64,000 nt of DNA from Diatrype stigma (taxonomy: Eukaryota; Ascomycota; Sordariomycetes; Xylariales; Diatrypaceae), in contig JAKJXP020000024.1 in NCBI GenBank assembly GCA_022225965.2, positions 248,001 to 312,000 of the forward strand, given 5' to 3'. The notes beneath the pieces are model-generated. The model was not told the origin of the DNA and ran no database searches. It saw only the letters and a list, made by a program, of their open reading frames with translations. Position 1 is the first letter of the stretch. Each line of letters opens with the position of its first letter. This document shows positions 23,885 to 35,509 of the stretch, piece by piece. Position numbers and translations under genes: made by a program.

Positions 23885-24667
23885 ATGGTTCTCACACGCA
23901 CTACAAACCACACGTACTCGCACCCTTTCCCCACCGTTACGCTTGCCTACTTCCTGCGGTATTACTCCCCTCACTTGAACCCTTTCTCCAGTCATGTACT
24001 TTCCACCGATACTCTCTCCTCGTACGTCGATCCTGAGAATGGTCGCCTTCACACCACCCGCATCCACGTCAAGAAGTCACGCATGCCCAATGCTGTCATC
24101 AAGCTGCTGCCGGCGAGTGTGACGGGTGGGGCAGGCGAGAAGTCGGCATATATTCTCGAGACGAGTGTTGTGGATATCAACGAGGGCTGGATGAAGTCGG
24201 AGAGTCGGAATCTGACCTTCACAAGCCTCCTTAAGGTGGTCGAGCAACACAACTATTCCGTCACGCCGATGGATAATAAGAGCATCCCGGACCCCACCGC
24301 CGCCGCAGCCTCGCGCGCATGCGCAACTCCCCGGACATTCCCTTCGAACACCTACGTCACCACGTCGTTCTCTTACAGCTCATCGCTTGGTAGCCGGAAG
24401 CAAGATAAGGCTGCATTGGCTCCCTCGGATGCCGATGATGATACCAAGCCGGGACGCCTTACTGGTTGGATCTCGGGGTGGGGCGCCAATCGCATCCAGA
24501 GGACCATCGAGTCCATGGCTTCTACCAAGACAGACGAATCTCAGAATAAGGCCCGAGAAGGGATGAGCATGGTGCTGGAGCGGCTGCGTAACAACGGTGT
24601 CGTTTCCGTCTTGCGGGAGCTACGCCGCCTAGAGGGGAATGTCTTTGACCAACAGCGCACGGCGTGA
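23885..24667 (+). CDS. PRELI/MSF1 domain protein (Ups-like lipid transfer)
   Basis: A single exon encodes 260 residues. The start at 23885 (aatATGG context) was preferred over 23768 because PRELI domains begin directly at the N-terminus and the extra 39 residues look like leader. The domain covers about residues 1-165: HTYSHPFPTVTLAYFLRYY, then NPFSSHVLSTDTLS, then the conserved strand AYILETSVVDINEGWMKSES and SRNLTFTSLLKVVEQ. The C-terminal part is polar and variable with a helical end. Ups1/Ups2/PRELI proteins sit in the mitochondrial intermembrane space with Mdm35/TRIAP1 and move phosphatidic acid or phosphatidylserine between membranes. I cannot tell Ups1-type from Ups2-type here. Confidence 0.85.
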   Translation: MVLTRTTNHTYSHPFPTVTLAYFLRYYSPHLNPFSSHVLSTDTLSSYVDPENGRLHTTRIHVKKSRMPNAVIKLLPASVTGGAGEKSAYILETSVVDINEGWMKSESRNLTFTSLLKVVEQHNYSVTPMDNKSIPDPTAAAASRACATPRTFPSNTYVTTSFSYSSSLGSRKQDKAALAPSDADDDTKPGRLTGWISGWGANRIQRTIESMASTKTDESQNKAREGMSMVLERLRNNGVVSVLRELRRLEGNVFDQQRTA

Positions 24668-25480
24668 ACTTCCATTTAGGAGAGGTCTGTGGTTAGTTGG
24701 TGCACCGATAGCCGTCTGAGATCGGTGCCTGACTGTCATTCCTCGCCTTCTGTGCCTATAGTATATGCATGTGTCGACTGCATTCGAAATATTGCTTAGC
24801 TCAGTAAGGGGTGGAAGAGGTCGTGGTGGTGCTACGTCTGACCTCATCCACCCACCTCTACCAGGAGGGAAGTTTACTGAAGGGCCAGCCGAGTTGTCGT
24901 ACGCGGCAAGAAGACACCTTCACTATGCCCCGGCGCATTATGTTCTCTACGGCTTTCGGGGCTCTGTTGTATTATTTGTATGTGGATTTTTTGGAAACAG
25001 CAAGGCGTTGGGGTATTGTTGAAATTTAGCAACTGGTTCATCGAATTGACACCTTTATTGGAAACATTCCATGGTCGCCCACTCGAGCATTATACCAAGG
25101 AAGATGCACTTTTCTCGAAAAGGGGGGTGGGACTGAGAGATGGGAGATGGGACAATGGGCTACGTCACACTCATTACACTCCCCTCATGTGTTTATACGC
25201 AGTGTCTTTCTACTGTATCTTAGGACCCACGGGAAAAACTGTCATAGGAATTACGACGAAACGAGAACATGTTGTTCTACGGTCACCTACCTGCACGTTA
25301 GCGTTATCATTGTAACTGAGATATGTCAGGGAATGACGAGTTTCCGTCGTGCTCTGCGAAGAGTGCTATATGCCTACGTGTATTCTTTCGGGAACCTCCG
25401 TGAGGGGAGGCTCTCCTGCCATTTTCATCTCGTTTCCAACAGCCATTTTGACCATAGCACGTCGACGCACATGCTATCCT

Positions 25481-25762
25481 AGACACCTCTAGCCAGACAT
25501 CACCAACCTGCTTAATTAGGGCCCGGGAGTTCCCAGGCCACGCCAAGTCAGTCGATGTGTGTATTGGTGATGTCTAGAGGTCTAGGCTGGGTGTGTGCGA
25601 TCAGGTAGTCAGCATCGCCGTCTCTCCCTCTTGCCTACCTGGGACCATAATTAGTCCTCCCGGCGCAACTACCAGGCAGGCCCCGCCGAGATGAATTTGC
25701 ACATGGGCAACCAGCAAATGCCTACAGCCATGCGCATATTCTTCTCGGCAGGGCCTGCCAGG
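25481..25762. repeat. Nested imperfect inverted repeats
   Basis: The first pair is about 25481-25506 with 25564-25583 (agacacctctag..acatcaccaa and its gapped complement). The second pair, 25672-25695 with 25739-25762, has 24-base arms with about three mismatches (ccaggcaggccccgccgaga-like). A shorter inverted pair (aatttgc/gcaaatg) lies inside the second. The sequence could fold into two stem-loops, so this may be a decayed foldback element. Confidence 0.55.
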
Positions 25763-27663
25763 TTGTCGATGGATGTTTGTCAACAGCAAGTAAGTATGAG
25801 CTGCTGTTTCAATTGAGACAACGCATCATTCCAGCTGCCACGCATCCGCTCGTAGACCCAGGGCTGAGACTTATGTCGAACGAGGCGGAAGTTCTACTAA
25901 CTTGACTGGAAGATACACATTCTAGCTAAGTTGCACATAGACAGATAGCTAGCGGATCCAAGGGGGCGAATCCGAACTTGTAGTAATCGATTAATGCCCT
26001 TCTTACGGAAATCCTACAGTTACTTACATTATAATTTAACCTTATGTACGGAATTCAGAATCCACTCTTAACCGAGCTTTTTTCAGACTCTTATCAAGGG
26101 GTCACGGCATCGGTCCGCCTGACTGGGCGCAGAAGCCCGATGCAGATCTCGGATAGCAAGTGGGTATGTTGTTTACTTATCAACTGGGCATAGAGCGAAG
26201 CTCCGCCCCAGTTCATGTTGTCTGTAGAAACTAATTACCCCGAATGTGCCATACCTATGCATCCGATCTCGATCACGCACCGTGAAGTACCGAATATACT
26301 GGATGTTCGGGTGGTGCCTCGTGCTAATAAGCAGACTGGCAGGCTGTGGGTGGGCGGCGGGCCACCTTCCTATCCCGGCGGCGCTTTCGGGCTTGATCTC
26401 GCTGGATTGCTTCCACTTTGCTGACATCCCACCTCTCCGGAGTGTCAGTCCGCAGTGGCAGACGGGGCCCTCGTGTGTCGCCTATGCGCCGTCTTAGCCC
26501 GCGTGCACCTTATTGATCTACATATTCACCACGCCTGTGATGCGTCAAATACTATAAAAAGAAAGGAGGCAAAAACTTGTTGAGCGAGGTCATTCGCAGC
26601 CAAGCTTGTATTTCGTCCGGTCTTACTACAGTCTACTACCTCTTACCTGCCATCTCCGAGCTACCCAGGTGTCGATCCGCGACCTTCCGGATCGGCGTTG
26701 GGGCCCATCCCCGATTTTTGGCCTTTTCCTAAGGCTTAACTTAGCCTCTAGTCCATACAAGTATCTCTAGTGTTTCTGTTAGGCTGTTGGTAATTATGGT
26801 CATGCTAGTTACCTACCTTGCGGCCGCAGCAGCTGTAGTTACAGCTTACATACATGTCGAGATCCTCATTTGACTAGTAATATTCCACACGGCATCAACA
26901 GATGTTTCACGTTGCTCACGATGCATTTTCTTTTTCTGCCCAATGAGCCACATGGGTTGGCACCACGGGGACCGTGGCTTGTCCCTCGGCCTGGGCAGCA
27001 GGATGGGATGGATTGGAGGTTTCCCTTTCTTTCCTGCGCGCAAAGAGAATGGGCAAAAGTACTCGCGCACATTGTTAATCTCAAGTGTCGGAAAGGCTAT
27101 TCGACACGATTATAAGATACTTCAGTCTAATCAACTATTTATTGAAATCGGAATAAAGGGGAGAAAAGCTCGACCTCCAAAGAACAACATGGGATACCAA
27201 GGTACCCTCTCAGCCCCTGATGGCCCCATAATTCTAGGGGGCAATCTAGAACAACTGATATCGAAGTATTGGCTCCATAGGATCCGTTCCTAAATAGATC
27301 GTACCAACAATCACGGCAAATTCCACGATGGATTTTACCTCTGCGGATTCCAGCCGCAGCCATCGTAAGAAAGCAAGGCCTAGGTATGGGGAGTGAGCGC
27401 CAACCGCGCACCAAGCAGGGACACAACGTTGCCCATAATTGGAAGTCGTGAACTCCAGACGCCTGATCCTTACAGCCAACACCACATGCTAGAACATAAG
27501 CTCTTGGAGGTTTACTGCAGCTGACTGCCTTGACCAAATACATGTGACCGGCTCTATATTGTAGCTCGGAATAGTGTAACATAGCCACATACCACCCACC
27601 CTTCCCAAGAAGCCTGCTACTATGAAGTCTGTCTGAAGCCTCCGTGACGCCGTGTTCGGGGGC

Positions 27664-27676
27664 TCATATATATATA
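27664..27676 (+). promoter_or_regulatory. Possible TATA region of GH76 gene
   Basis: An alternating at run lies about 190 bp before the GH76 start codon. The call rests on position and composition only. Confidence 0.35.
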
Positions 27677-27866
27677 CCGGGCTGGGTGCCTATCCTGCGC
27701 TCTCCCATGATAAGCCCCTGGTGATATCGTCCCTCAAGTCATTCCTTTACAGCCCATCCCTAGGGGAAAGAATCGCCGCTTGCGCTAGTTGCTTGAACCC
27801 CGTTCACCTTGATCTGATCTGGGCCTCGTTTCTCTTAGCTGATTGCCCCAACCCAAGTGCTGAGTA

Positions 27867-29788
27867 ATGGCACTGAAGAACCTCCTGTACGCCGCGGCGG
27901 CCGCCGCGAGCCTGACCGCCGGCTCACCAGTCCGTCGTACTGGTCCCGTCCAGGGGAGGGCGGACCCGGCGACGAACTACCAGCGGGCGGCGGACGCGGC
28001 GGTGATCCTACAGCAGTGGTACGACGAGGCGACGGGCTTGTGGACTGAGTCGAACTGGTGGAACAGCGCCAACATCCTGCAGGCGCTGGGCGACCTGGAC
28101 TGGTAAACTCTCGGAGGCCCCTTATCCCCCGCTTAGCCTTGTCTCGAGAGCTCTCTGTCTTTGGCAATACCATTTTATTGGAATTCGACTCTCAAGGCAC
28201 TGCTGCAAGCTCTCGAGACATACCTAATGAGAACGGGATTTTACTGACTCCGAGCGTTGGATAGGTCGGGGGACCAGAGCCCGCTCGACGTCCGCGCAAT
28301 CTATGAGAACACCTTCAGCCAGGCGCAGAAGTCGACCGCCATGTCGGTCCAGAAGACGCGCCTCCCCAACTTCCTCGTCGCTGAGACCCACACCTTTGCC
28401 GCCCCCGACCCCGTGGACAAGGCTAGGATCGCCGAGCGTGGCTTCGACCGCTTCATCAATGACTACTATGACGATGAAGGGTGGTGGGCTCTTGCGCGTA
28501 AGTCTGATTAAAATCCGAGAGATAGCGAGAAGAATAAGGGGTTTGGATGGCCCTTCTTGAGAACCCCTTACACATAGGAAATACAGGGCCATGTTCTAAC
28601 CAAATTCTCCTTCCTCGTATACAGTTCTCAGGGCTCACGATCTTGGATTCGGCCCTCAGTACATCGACATGGCCAACGGCATCTTCGAGGATATGAAAGC
28701 AGGAGTCTCTCCCTGCGGGGGCATATACTGGGACAAGCAGCATACGTACACCAACGCCATAGCTAACGAGCTATACCTGGCGGTGGCTGCGTCCTTGGCT
28801 AACCGGATGCCGAGCGACCTCAAGCAGTACTACCTGGACACGGCGGTAAGCCAGTGGAACTGGTTCAAAGACAGCGGCATGATCAATAGCGAGAACTTGA
28901 TCAACGATGGCCTGGACGACAACTGCCAGAACAATGGTGGATCACCAGTGAGTGACTTTATACTGCGCTTTCATCCCTCTGCTTCTTGGTTGGCAATGGC
29001 GAGGTATATGTGTGTCAAGCACCTGTCAACCAAAAGGGGCAGGGGGTGATTGGGGGCCGAATCGTGGTATCACCGAGACAACAGTTTCCAATACCAAACA
29101 CCAGGGATCGGCGTAGCTTACTGACTTATCTTCAACTTCTAGTGGACGTATAACCAAGGCGTTATCCTCGGGGCTCTCATCGAGCTTAACAAGGCCACAG
29201 GCGACAACAGCTACATAGACGAGGCTAAGAACATTGCCCGTGCAGCTGTCCGTGGTCTCAACAGTAACGGCATCCTTCAGGAACGGGACTGTGGCGAGGA
29301 CTGTGGTGGAGATGGTAACCAGTTCAAAGGCATCTTTAGTAAGCGGTCACCGTCTATCTCATGTGTCATGACGTCCCTATTGCATTGTATCCTTGGAGTG
29401 GGATTGTCGATCAGGTGGAAAAGAGATGAAGCATTGAGATTTCTTTGTTCAAGCAATAGTGAACACAGCTTCAGCCTCCTGGCATCGCCGTCATCGGCAG
29501 GACCCCCAATCTTGTCTTCTTACTGCAGCCGATGGGAGGGACATGACCACTAGCTAACCCCTGTCTCGTTCAGTGCGCAACCTACAGTACCTACAGCTAA
29601 CCTCGCCTGATGACGAGTTCTACAACTTCATCCTGACCAACGCCGACCACATCTGGGACTATGCCCGGAACGATCAAGGGGTTATCGGGTGCTATTGGAT
29701 TTCGTACTTCGAGCCTGCGGCGCTGAAGGCAGGCTCCCACAGCTCGGGCGTCGATGCCCTCGTAGCGGCGTTTGGCGTTGGAAAATAA
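27867..29788 (+). CDS. Secreted GH76 alpha-1,6-mannanase-like protein
   Basis: The gene has five exons: 27867-28102, 28265-28497, 28625-28947, 29143-29338 and 29574-29788. Every junction restores a conserved residue (for example WSGDQ, WWALALLRAHD, FKGIFMRNLQYL). The product is 400 residues. It has a signal peptide ([20 protein letters not shown]) and a GH76 alpha/alpha-barrel. The neighbouring aspartates in [13 protein letters not shown] (about residue 147-148) match the catalytic Asp pair of GH76. [20 protein letters not shown] and [15 protein letters not shown] are family hallmarks. GH76 enzymes are endo-acting alpha-1,6-mannanases; fungal Dfg5/Dcw1 relatives instead process GPI-anchored wall proteins. 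There is no C-terminal GPI signal, so free secretion or loose wall association is more likely. Confidence 0.92.
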
Positions 29789-30900
29789 AGACTAGTTAAG
29801 TTGACGCCCCATATTAGTATCGCTATGGACTTTACATTGTATATTATGTGATATATGGTATTTTCGAGTAGATTTTTCAAATATTGCAACAGTGCACGTA
29901 TTTAGATACGACCGATGCTGAATGTATCTGCACCGGTGTGGTTATTGGATTTAAAAATAGGGAAGCTGTCCAGCAAAATCAAGTTGTAGGCATCTTCTAG
30001 TTGTAAATTCTACTTGGATATTTCGGTCTCATACTAAGTACGTTCAACGATAAATGATCATGCATGTTGGTGACTATCTTAAAATGATCCGAGATACTTG
30101 GGGCATGAGGGAGGGGGAAGCCCCCCAACCCCTATTCCTCAGCGGCAGGTCAAAAAGTCAGGGGTATGTGGGGCTAATCCACCTATATAAAGGGTTATAA
30201 ATAGTCATCCCACCTTTCCCATACCTTTCCACCGTGAACCATAGCGGTATTTGCTTATACTCTCTGGTCTTTTGTCCAGCGTACTACTTCCTGTTTTGAT
30301 GCACCAGCTAGTACTACCCAAAGTAGAGAATGCCGCAGTCTGTAAGGCCAACGACAAGAAGCCGGCGCTGGAAGGCTAAACAGACACGTATACAGGAATG
30401 AGTATCACTGGCCATAATGGTTGACCTTATAGAGTAAATATGGAGACCTCCCAGGGAAAGGATTCTGAGTACATAGGCAGTTTCAATTGATTTCAAGCGG
30501 TTTGGGTCAGGTACAAATAGACCAGGTGGTCTGGAGTGATAGAAGTGCCATTCAATCGTGGAGTACAATATTCGTTTCCCAAAAGGAATTGGAGCCTAGT
30601 TAAGTACGTACCTAGGTACAAACATGGTTACATTATTTTCTGGGATGTGAACTGTATTGCGTATAAGTGTGACACATAAAAGGCATTGCCCAAGTATTGT
30701 AACCGTTCCCTGCAACCTCCAAGACACACATGCACATTCTTACAGGTAAGCAATCCCCCAGGTAACTATACCTCAAATACGTCATCTTACGTGCGATTTC
30801 AATTCCCGATATCTAGAGAGTTTCTTGATTTTAAGGAGGACCTGACATTATTTAGATCGTTGCTTTTAAGAAGAGTACTCCTATTTACACCTTAGTTTCT
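29789..30900. other. Intergenic, transition to second AT-rich block
   Basis: This is the 3' flank of the GH76 gene. A tatataaaggg box at about 30184-30194 is followed by a C/T-rich stretch but no convincing coding frame. Composition falls to AT-rich at about 30900. No gene is supported. Confidence 0.45.
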
Positions 30901-33900
30901 ATACCTTAGTTTTTTAAACCACCTGTATTCGGCCCGATAAATTTCTAACGGTCCGCCCTTATTGCGAATCCTTTGTAGCCATTTGCGCCTATAAGTTAAT
31001 TCCTTTATTTATCCCCCTTTAAAACAACAACAATTGCAATATTCGATTTTATAATAATAACGTTTAATAATAATAACGTTTATACTTATAAGTATTAATA
31101 CGTTTAAAAGGCACTTTATAATGCATTAGGTTATCGCCGAATTCTTTAATTTTGTTTCGAATTTTTCGGATAAATCCTTTATGGCCCCTTTTAATTCCGA
31201 ATTAAAATGCTTAATTCCGCCGCCGCATTAATTCTCCCTTTTATCGCTCTTTATAATTAAACCAAAAAATGCCCCCATTTTAAACCTTCCGGACCGCTAT
31301 TTCGGCTTTTGTAATAACCCTAAATACTTTTAGGAATGCCTAAACGTATTTGTAAAGGCTTATGGCTTTAATATCGTACGGGCCCGTAATTGCAATATTC
31401 GCAAAGCAAACGGGTAGCCTATTCGAATTAATTTTACGTATAACCGTTATATTATTAAAAAACCTAATATATACGGATTTTATAAAGCAAAAACGAAAAA
31501 GGCAATAAAGTGCCCTTAAAAAACCAAGCTTATACGATTACGATCGTTAGGTTAAAAATAATCGTTTAAAATATATATAAACGATTAACGCAATCCTTTT
31601 TAATATAACTACGGACGGACCCTTAAAACAAAAATATATTTTTATTACCGCCGGATAAATAAGGAAAGTTATCGATTAATTAAAGCTTCGGTAATTAATA
31701 ATACGTTCCGTTTACGAGAATTTCGGCGGCAGATCCGGAAGTTTATCCGAAAAAAAAAAAAACCTTCGCTTAAGGATATCAATAATATCCGAAAAAAAAT
31801 AAGGAAATAATTGCGTCGCGGCTTTATCGTTATGTAAGCGTTCGTTTAACGCTTTCGGAATAAGAATTATTCTTACGAAATTAAATGAAAGGATAATAAC
31901 CTTAGCATTAACCGTTCGGTAACGATTTTTTGGATTATCCCTTATTACGTAAACATATAAAAGCAATTCCCAAAGGTATTTAATATGGATAATACGTATA
32001 AAACGAATAAATTCAATATGCCTTTTTTTAGTTATACCGGCCAAACGAATATAGGGTTTGTATTTAACCGCGCCTTCGCTTTAATTTTCGACGAAATCTT
32101 CGATTCCTATTAATAGGTATTGGGCTGCTTAAAGCGGTTTTAATAACGGATTAAGGTATTACCGTTTTTAATATATATTACGGATTTCGATTAGGAAATA
32201 AAAAAAGCCATTTCCGAAGCCTTTTTTAATACGAAGTTATAAATTTATATTTTTCATATTAATAAGAACGTAATTGCAAATATAAGCCGTAAATGGATTA
32301 AGATCCCTTTTAAGCGAAAAATAAAAGTCGTTAATATAAATAATAATAAATATAACTTTACCCGAAAGAAAGCCTTATTTTTATGTAATCTTAATAAAGC
32401 GATATAAATAAGGGGCACAATAAATATCGATTTAAAGAATAACTTATTTCTTACGAAAGAAATTTTTTTTATTTTGTAATAGCTTTTCTTATATACCGAT
32501 AACCGGAATAGCTTTATTTTTGCTTAAGACCTTATTATTAATATCTTCGAAAAATACCAGCCTTTTATTTTAAATTATTTATATAAAACCTGGTTTTTTT
32601 ATTGCCGATAATGGGTTTCGTATTATATTAATCGGAACTTTAATTTCGAAATAAAAACAATGTTACTTATAAAAACCAACCATAAGGCATTAAAAAGTTA
32701 TATTCTCGATAGAAAATCGAATTTGCTAAAATTTATTATAAGCCTTAAATAATTCCTCGAAAATTAAAAAAAGGATTATGAAGTTTAGGTATTTAATAAA
32801 CGTACGAAAATTAAACGGGACTAAATAAAAAGGTCCTAATTTAAAAACGTTTTTATATAGGTTTTTATTAAATGCTTAAAGGCTTTAAATGCTTCGTATT
32901 TTTCCGTTTATAGCATGCTTTTAACGAAAAAAAGCCCTAAGAAATTCGATTTAAGCGTTTATTATTATATTTACGATAATATAATTGCGCAATACGGAAT
33001 TTTTTATTTTCATATAATATATAAAAAAATTTATTTTACGAAAAAATATTTAAAGGTAAAACAATTAAGAATAAATGAAATTAATAACTTTTGGTATTAT
33101 TAAAGGAACCTTATAAAAAATAAATCCGTATTTACAATTCTCGATTTCCATTCCGTTAAAACGAAAGGACGATCGGATATAAATACGGCAATTACGATTA
33201 ATTAAGCAATTAAACGCGCGAAATAATCGAAATTACTTATTGCCGGCGGCCGTTTTAATAAACGCGGCGAAAAGCTTGTTTTTTCGTAACGGCGCAATAG
33301 GTTTCAATAAGAAGGAACGAAAAAAAGGCGTCCGCAGCCAAAGCGGAAACGCGCCGCTATTACTATCCGAAAGCAACCCGTTAATACCAAGCGAAGCTTA
33401 CGATTACGGGCAGCCCCGGCGGCAGCCCCGGCGGCAGCCCCGGCGGTACCTTCTGCGGCAGGACGAAGCTTACGATTACGGACAGCCCGAGCGGTACCTT
33501 TCGCGGAACCTCCTGCGGCAACCCGGACGGCAGCTATAAAGAACGTTAAGGATTATATTATAATAATACCTATTAAAGTAACCGAATTTCGAATTCGGCC
33601 TAATAAGCGCCTAGCTTTATTAATTATACGGGAAAATAAGGCTTTTAATTAGGTTATCGTATTAAAAGTAATAAAATAAACGTCGTATTTCATTTAATTA
33701 ATACAATTCCCTTTAAAAAGAATTAATTTTGTAATAAAAGTATTATGTTTTGCCATAATTTTAAAGAATAATAAAAAAGAAGCGTCGTTATTATTATTAA
33801 GCCCTTAACATTAATCCAAACTGTTAAATAAAAAATTTAATTTTTCGTTTTTAAAAAATATAATACGTTTTTTATATTAATTAATTGCTTTAATTAATGC

Positions 33901-34300
33901 GAAATCGAATATAATAATTATATAATTAAATATTATTATATTATTAAAATATTTTATAAAGTTTTTGGATTATTATGTTATTTATACCTTAATTTGTTTT
34001 TTAATATTATAAGGCCCTATAGTTATAATAAATAATGCGCTGGCGTTTAAATAATGTCTATTAAGTTATAATGGGCTAAATATTAATTTTAAAACATTCC
34101 GGAAAAAGTTTTTTAGGTATAACTTGTAATTATTACATTAATAATTAATAGCCTTTTATTTTTATATTTTACTTATACGTTATTTTACCAAAAAAAATCG
34201 CAAAATTAATCGGACTTCGGGAATTACCGAATTTATATATAAATTAATTAATACAAAAGAAATATCTTTTATAAATTATGTTATTATAAGGTTATTCGTA
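30900..34300. mobile_element. Second AT-rich RIP-degraded block
   Basis: The composition is the same CpA-poor, TpA-rich type as 1-11400, implying one or more heavily mutated transposable elements. I could not assign a family: no RT, integrase or transposase motif reads clearly in any frame. The longest survivor is a 110-codon frame at 31712-32044 (minus) of unknown origin. A GC-rich repeat island interrupts the block at about 33240-33540. The right edge lies about 200 bp before the orphan gene at 34486. Confidence 0.75.
33240..33539 (+). repeat. GC-rich tandem-repeat island inside AT block
   Basis: Within the AT-rich block, 33240-33540 is suddenly GC-rich and not RIP-like. It contains three copies of a 12-bp unit (ggcagccccggc, about 33408-33446) and a longer direct repeat, aagcttacgattacgg with flanks, at about 33394-33413 and again at 33465-33484. 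One frame stays open for 99 codons, giving an arginine/glutamine/proline-rich peptide (RRQPRRQPRRYLLRQ). No family is recognisable. It may be a surviving piece of a repeat-bearing gene or a short late insertion; a real protein is doubtful. Confidence 0.5.
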
Positions 34301-34485
34301 AGGAGGTAATAAGTGCAAAAAGGTAATAGCGCATTTGGACGGAGCGTTGCCACTTGCCATTAGAAAACTAAGGTGTGAAAACTAAGGTGTGAATAGGAGT
34401 ATTCTTTAAGAAATATCGGCTGCAATTTAATTACCGAAAACCTGAGATCACAAACCAAATAAACAACGCGAATCAAGCAGCAGCC

Positions 34486-35310
34486 ATGGCGCCAACCGAA
34501 GAAGAGATCTCGACCGCCCTGGCGCACTACCGCTCCACCGTGCTGCAGAACAACCATGCGGCCTTCGTCCGTTTCGTCCAGCACGCCGAGACGGCGCAAC
34601 CAGCAGACGGAGGCCTCCCATTGTCTCCCGTGAGCATCAGCGAGGCCCGACCACGCTTCATTCAACGCCTATTGGACATTTCGCGCCCCGAGGACCTGGA
34701 CCCGTCTATTCGCATCGACGAGCCGGCTGATGTTCTGACCAAGTGGCAAGCTCTAATACCCGTATTTGCCCTCGACGGAGCGCACGTCGGGGCCGATTCG
34801 GATAGAAGGGCGCAGCTCCGGCAGGAGTATAAGACCGGCGTCGAGGCCGGACTTGCTCGGATCGAGGGCGCGGAGGAACTTGCCTTCCCCGCCGATTTCG
34901 AGTTCCTCATGACCCAGGTCGACGATCTGGTGGGTAACGGGTGGCCGCAGTATCGCGAAGAAGGGCAACAATTGCGCTTCTGGGATGGTCTAGGCGAGAG
35001 CCAAGATGAGGTAGCCGATCGCGTATACAGCCCCGACGACAACTTGGCTGAGCTAGCTGGCCTGGAGGACTGGGAAGTCTCGGCCGGATGGTGGTGCGGA
35101 CGTGGACCTGAGGCGACCTGCTTCATTGTCTACTGTCGCAACGAGGACCAGGACAAGGAATGGGGCTGGCGATATGTCGCACAGCTTGGCCAGTACGGAG
35201 AGGAGATTTTCGAGGACGTAGTGGGGTTGCTGCAATGGTACGCGACTCTCTACGTGCCACCGATGGATCATCGATTCAATATATATCTCACTGATATCTT
35301 CAAAAACTGA
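34486..35310 (+). CDS. Uncharacterised protein next to RIP block
   Basis: A single exon encodes 274 residues; the ATG sits in a good context (gccATGGCG). I do not recognise the family. The protein is acidic and soluble-looking, with no signal peptide or membrane span. The N-terminal third is helical and the middle carries a PADFEFLMTQVDDLVGNGWP segment. A C-terminal block (about 195-274) with AGWWCGRGPEATCFIVYC and EWGWRYVAQLGQYGEEIFED is rich in aromatic residues, loosely like SMI1/KNR4-type folds. The start lies only about 200 bp from heavily RIPed DNA, yet the gene itself is undamaged, so it is probably single-copy and under selection. Confidence 0.7.
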   Translation: MAPTEEEISTALAHYRSTVLQNNHAAFVRFVQHAETAQPADGGLPLSPVSISEARPRFIQRLLDISRPEDLDPSIRIDEPADVLTKWQALIPVFALDGAHVGADSDRRAQLRQEYKTGVEAGLARIEGAEELAFPADFEFLMTQVDDLVGNGWPQYREEGQQLRFWDGLGESQDEVADRVYSPDDNLAELAGLEDWEVSAGWWCGRGPEATCFIVYCRNEDQDKEWGWRYVAQLGQYGEEIFEDVVGLLQWYATLYVPPMDHRFNIYLTDIFKN

Positions 35311-35509
35311 GGATGGCTTATCGGAATCTGCATCCGGACCCCTTTTGTTCAGCTTGGCTCTCTTCGCACGGATATCACACTCTATTCATACAGACTACGA
35401 TACTGGAACGTTCTGGCACTGGGACTACTTATATGTAAAGGGTGGAGGTTGCTCTTGAAGGCTAGGGCGCCCGAGTCACATAGTTAGGGTCATTCTCATG
35501 CAGGTGTAT

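Larger units (their letters stand above)
24668..27866. other. 3.2-kb intergenic region with inverted repeats
   Basis: No gene with recognisable domains is found. It holds imperfect inverted repeats (25481-25762, listed) and a TATA-like ctataaaaag near 26551-26560 without a convincing downstream frame. A 25-codon hydrophobic frame at 26795-26872 looks like a lone signal peptide; I do not call it a gene. The frames at 27139-27588 (minus) have membrane-like stretches but no family match. Just upstream of the GH76 gene a tatatatata run (about 27665-27676) may serve as its TATA region. Confidence 0.45.

Noticed and set aside
26795..26872. 25-codon signal-peptide-like frame
   Set aside because: It is too short, no further exon could be joined convincingly, and no conserved motif is present.
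27139..27588. Minus-strand frames with membrane-like stretches
   Set aside because: Two overlapping frames are equally open and no family or splice model supports either.
30065..30310. Solo LTR with TATA-like box
   Set aside because: No terminal repeat partner, TG..CA ends or target duplication could be found in the window.
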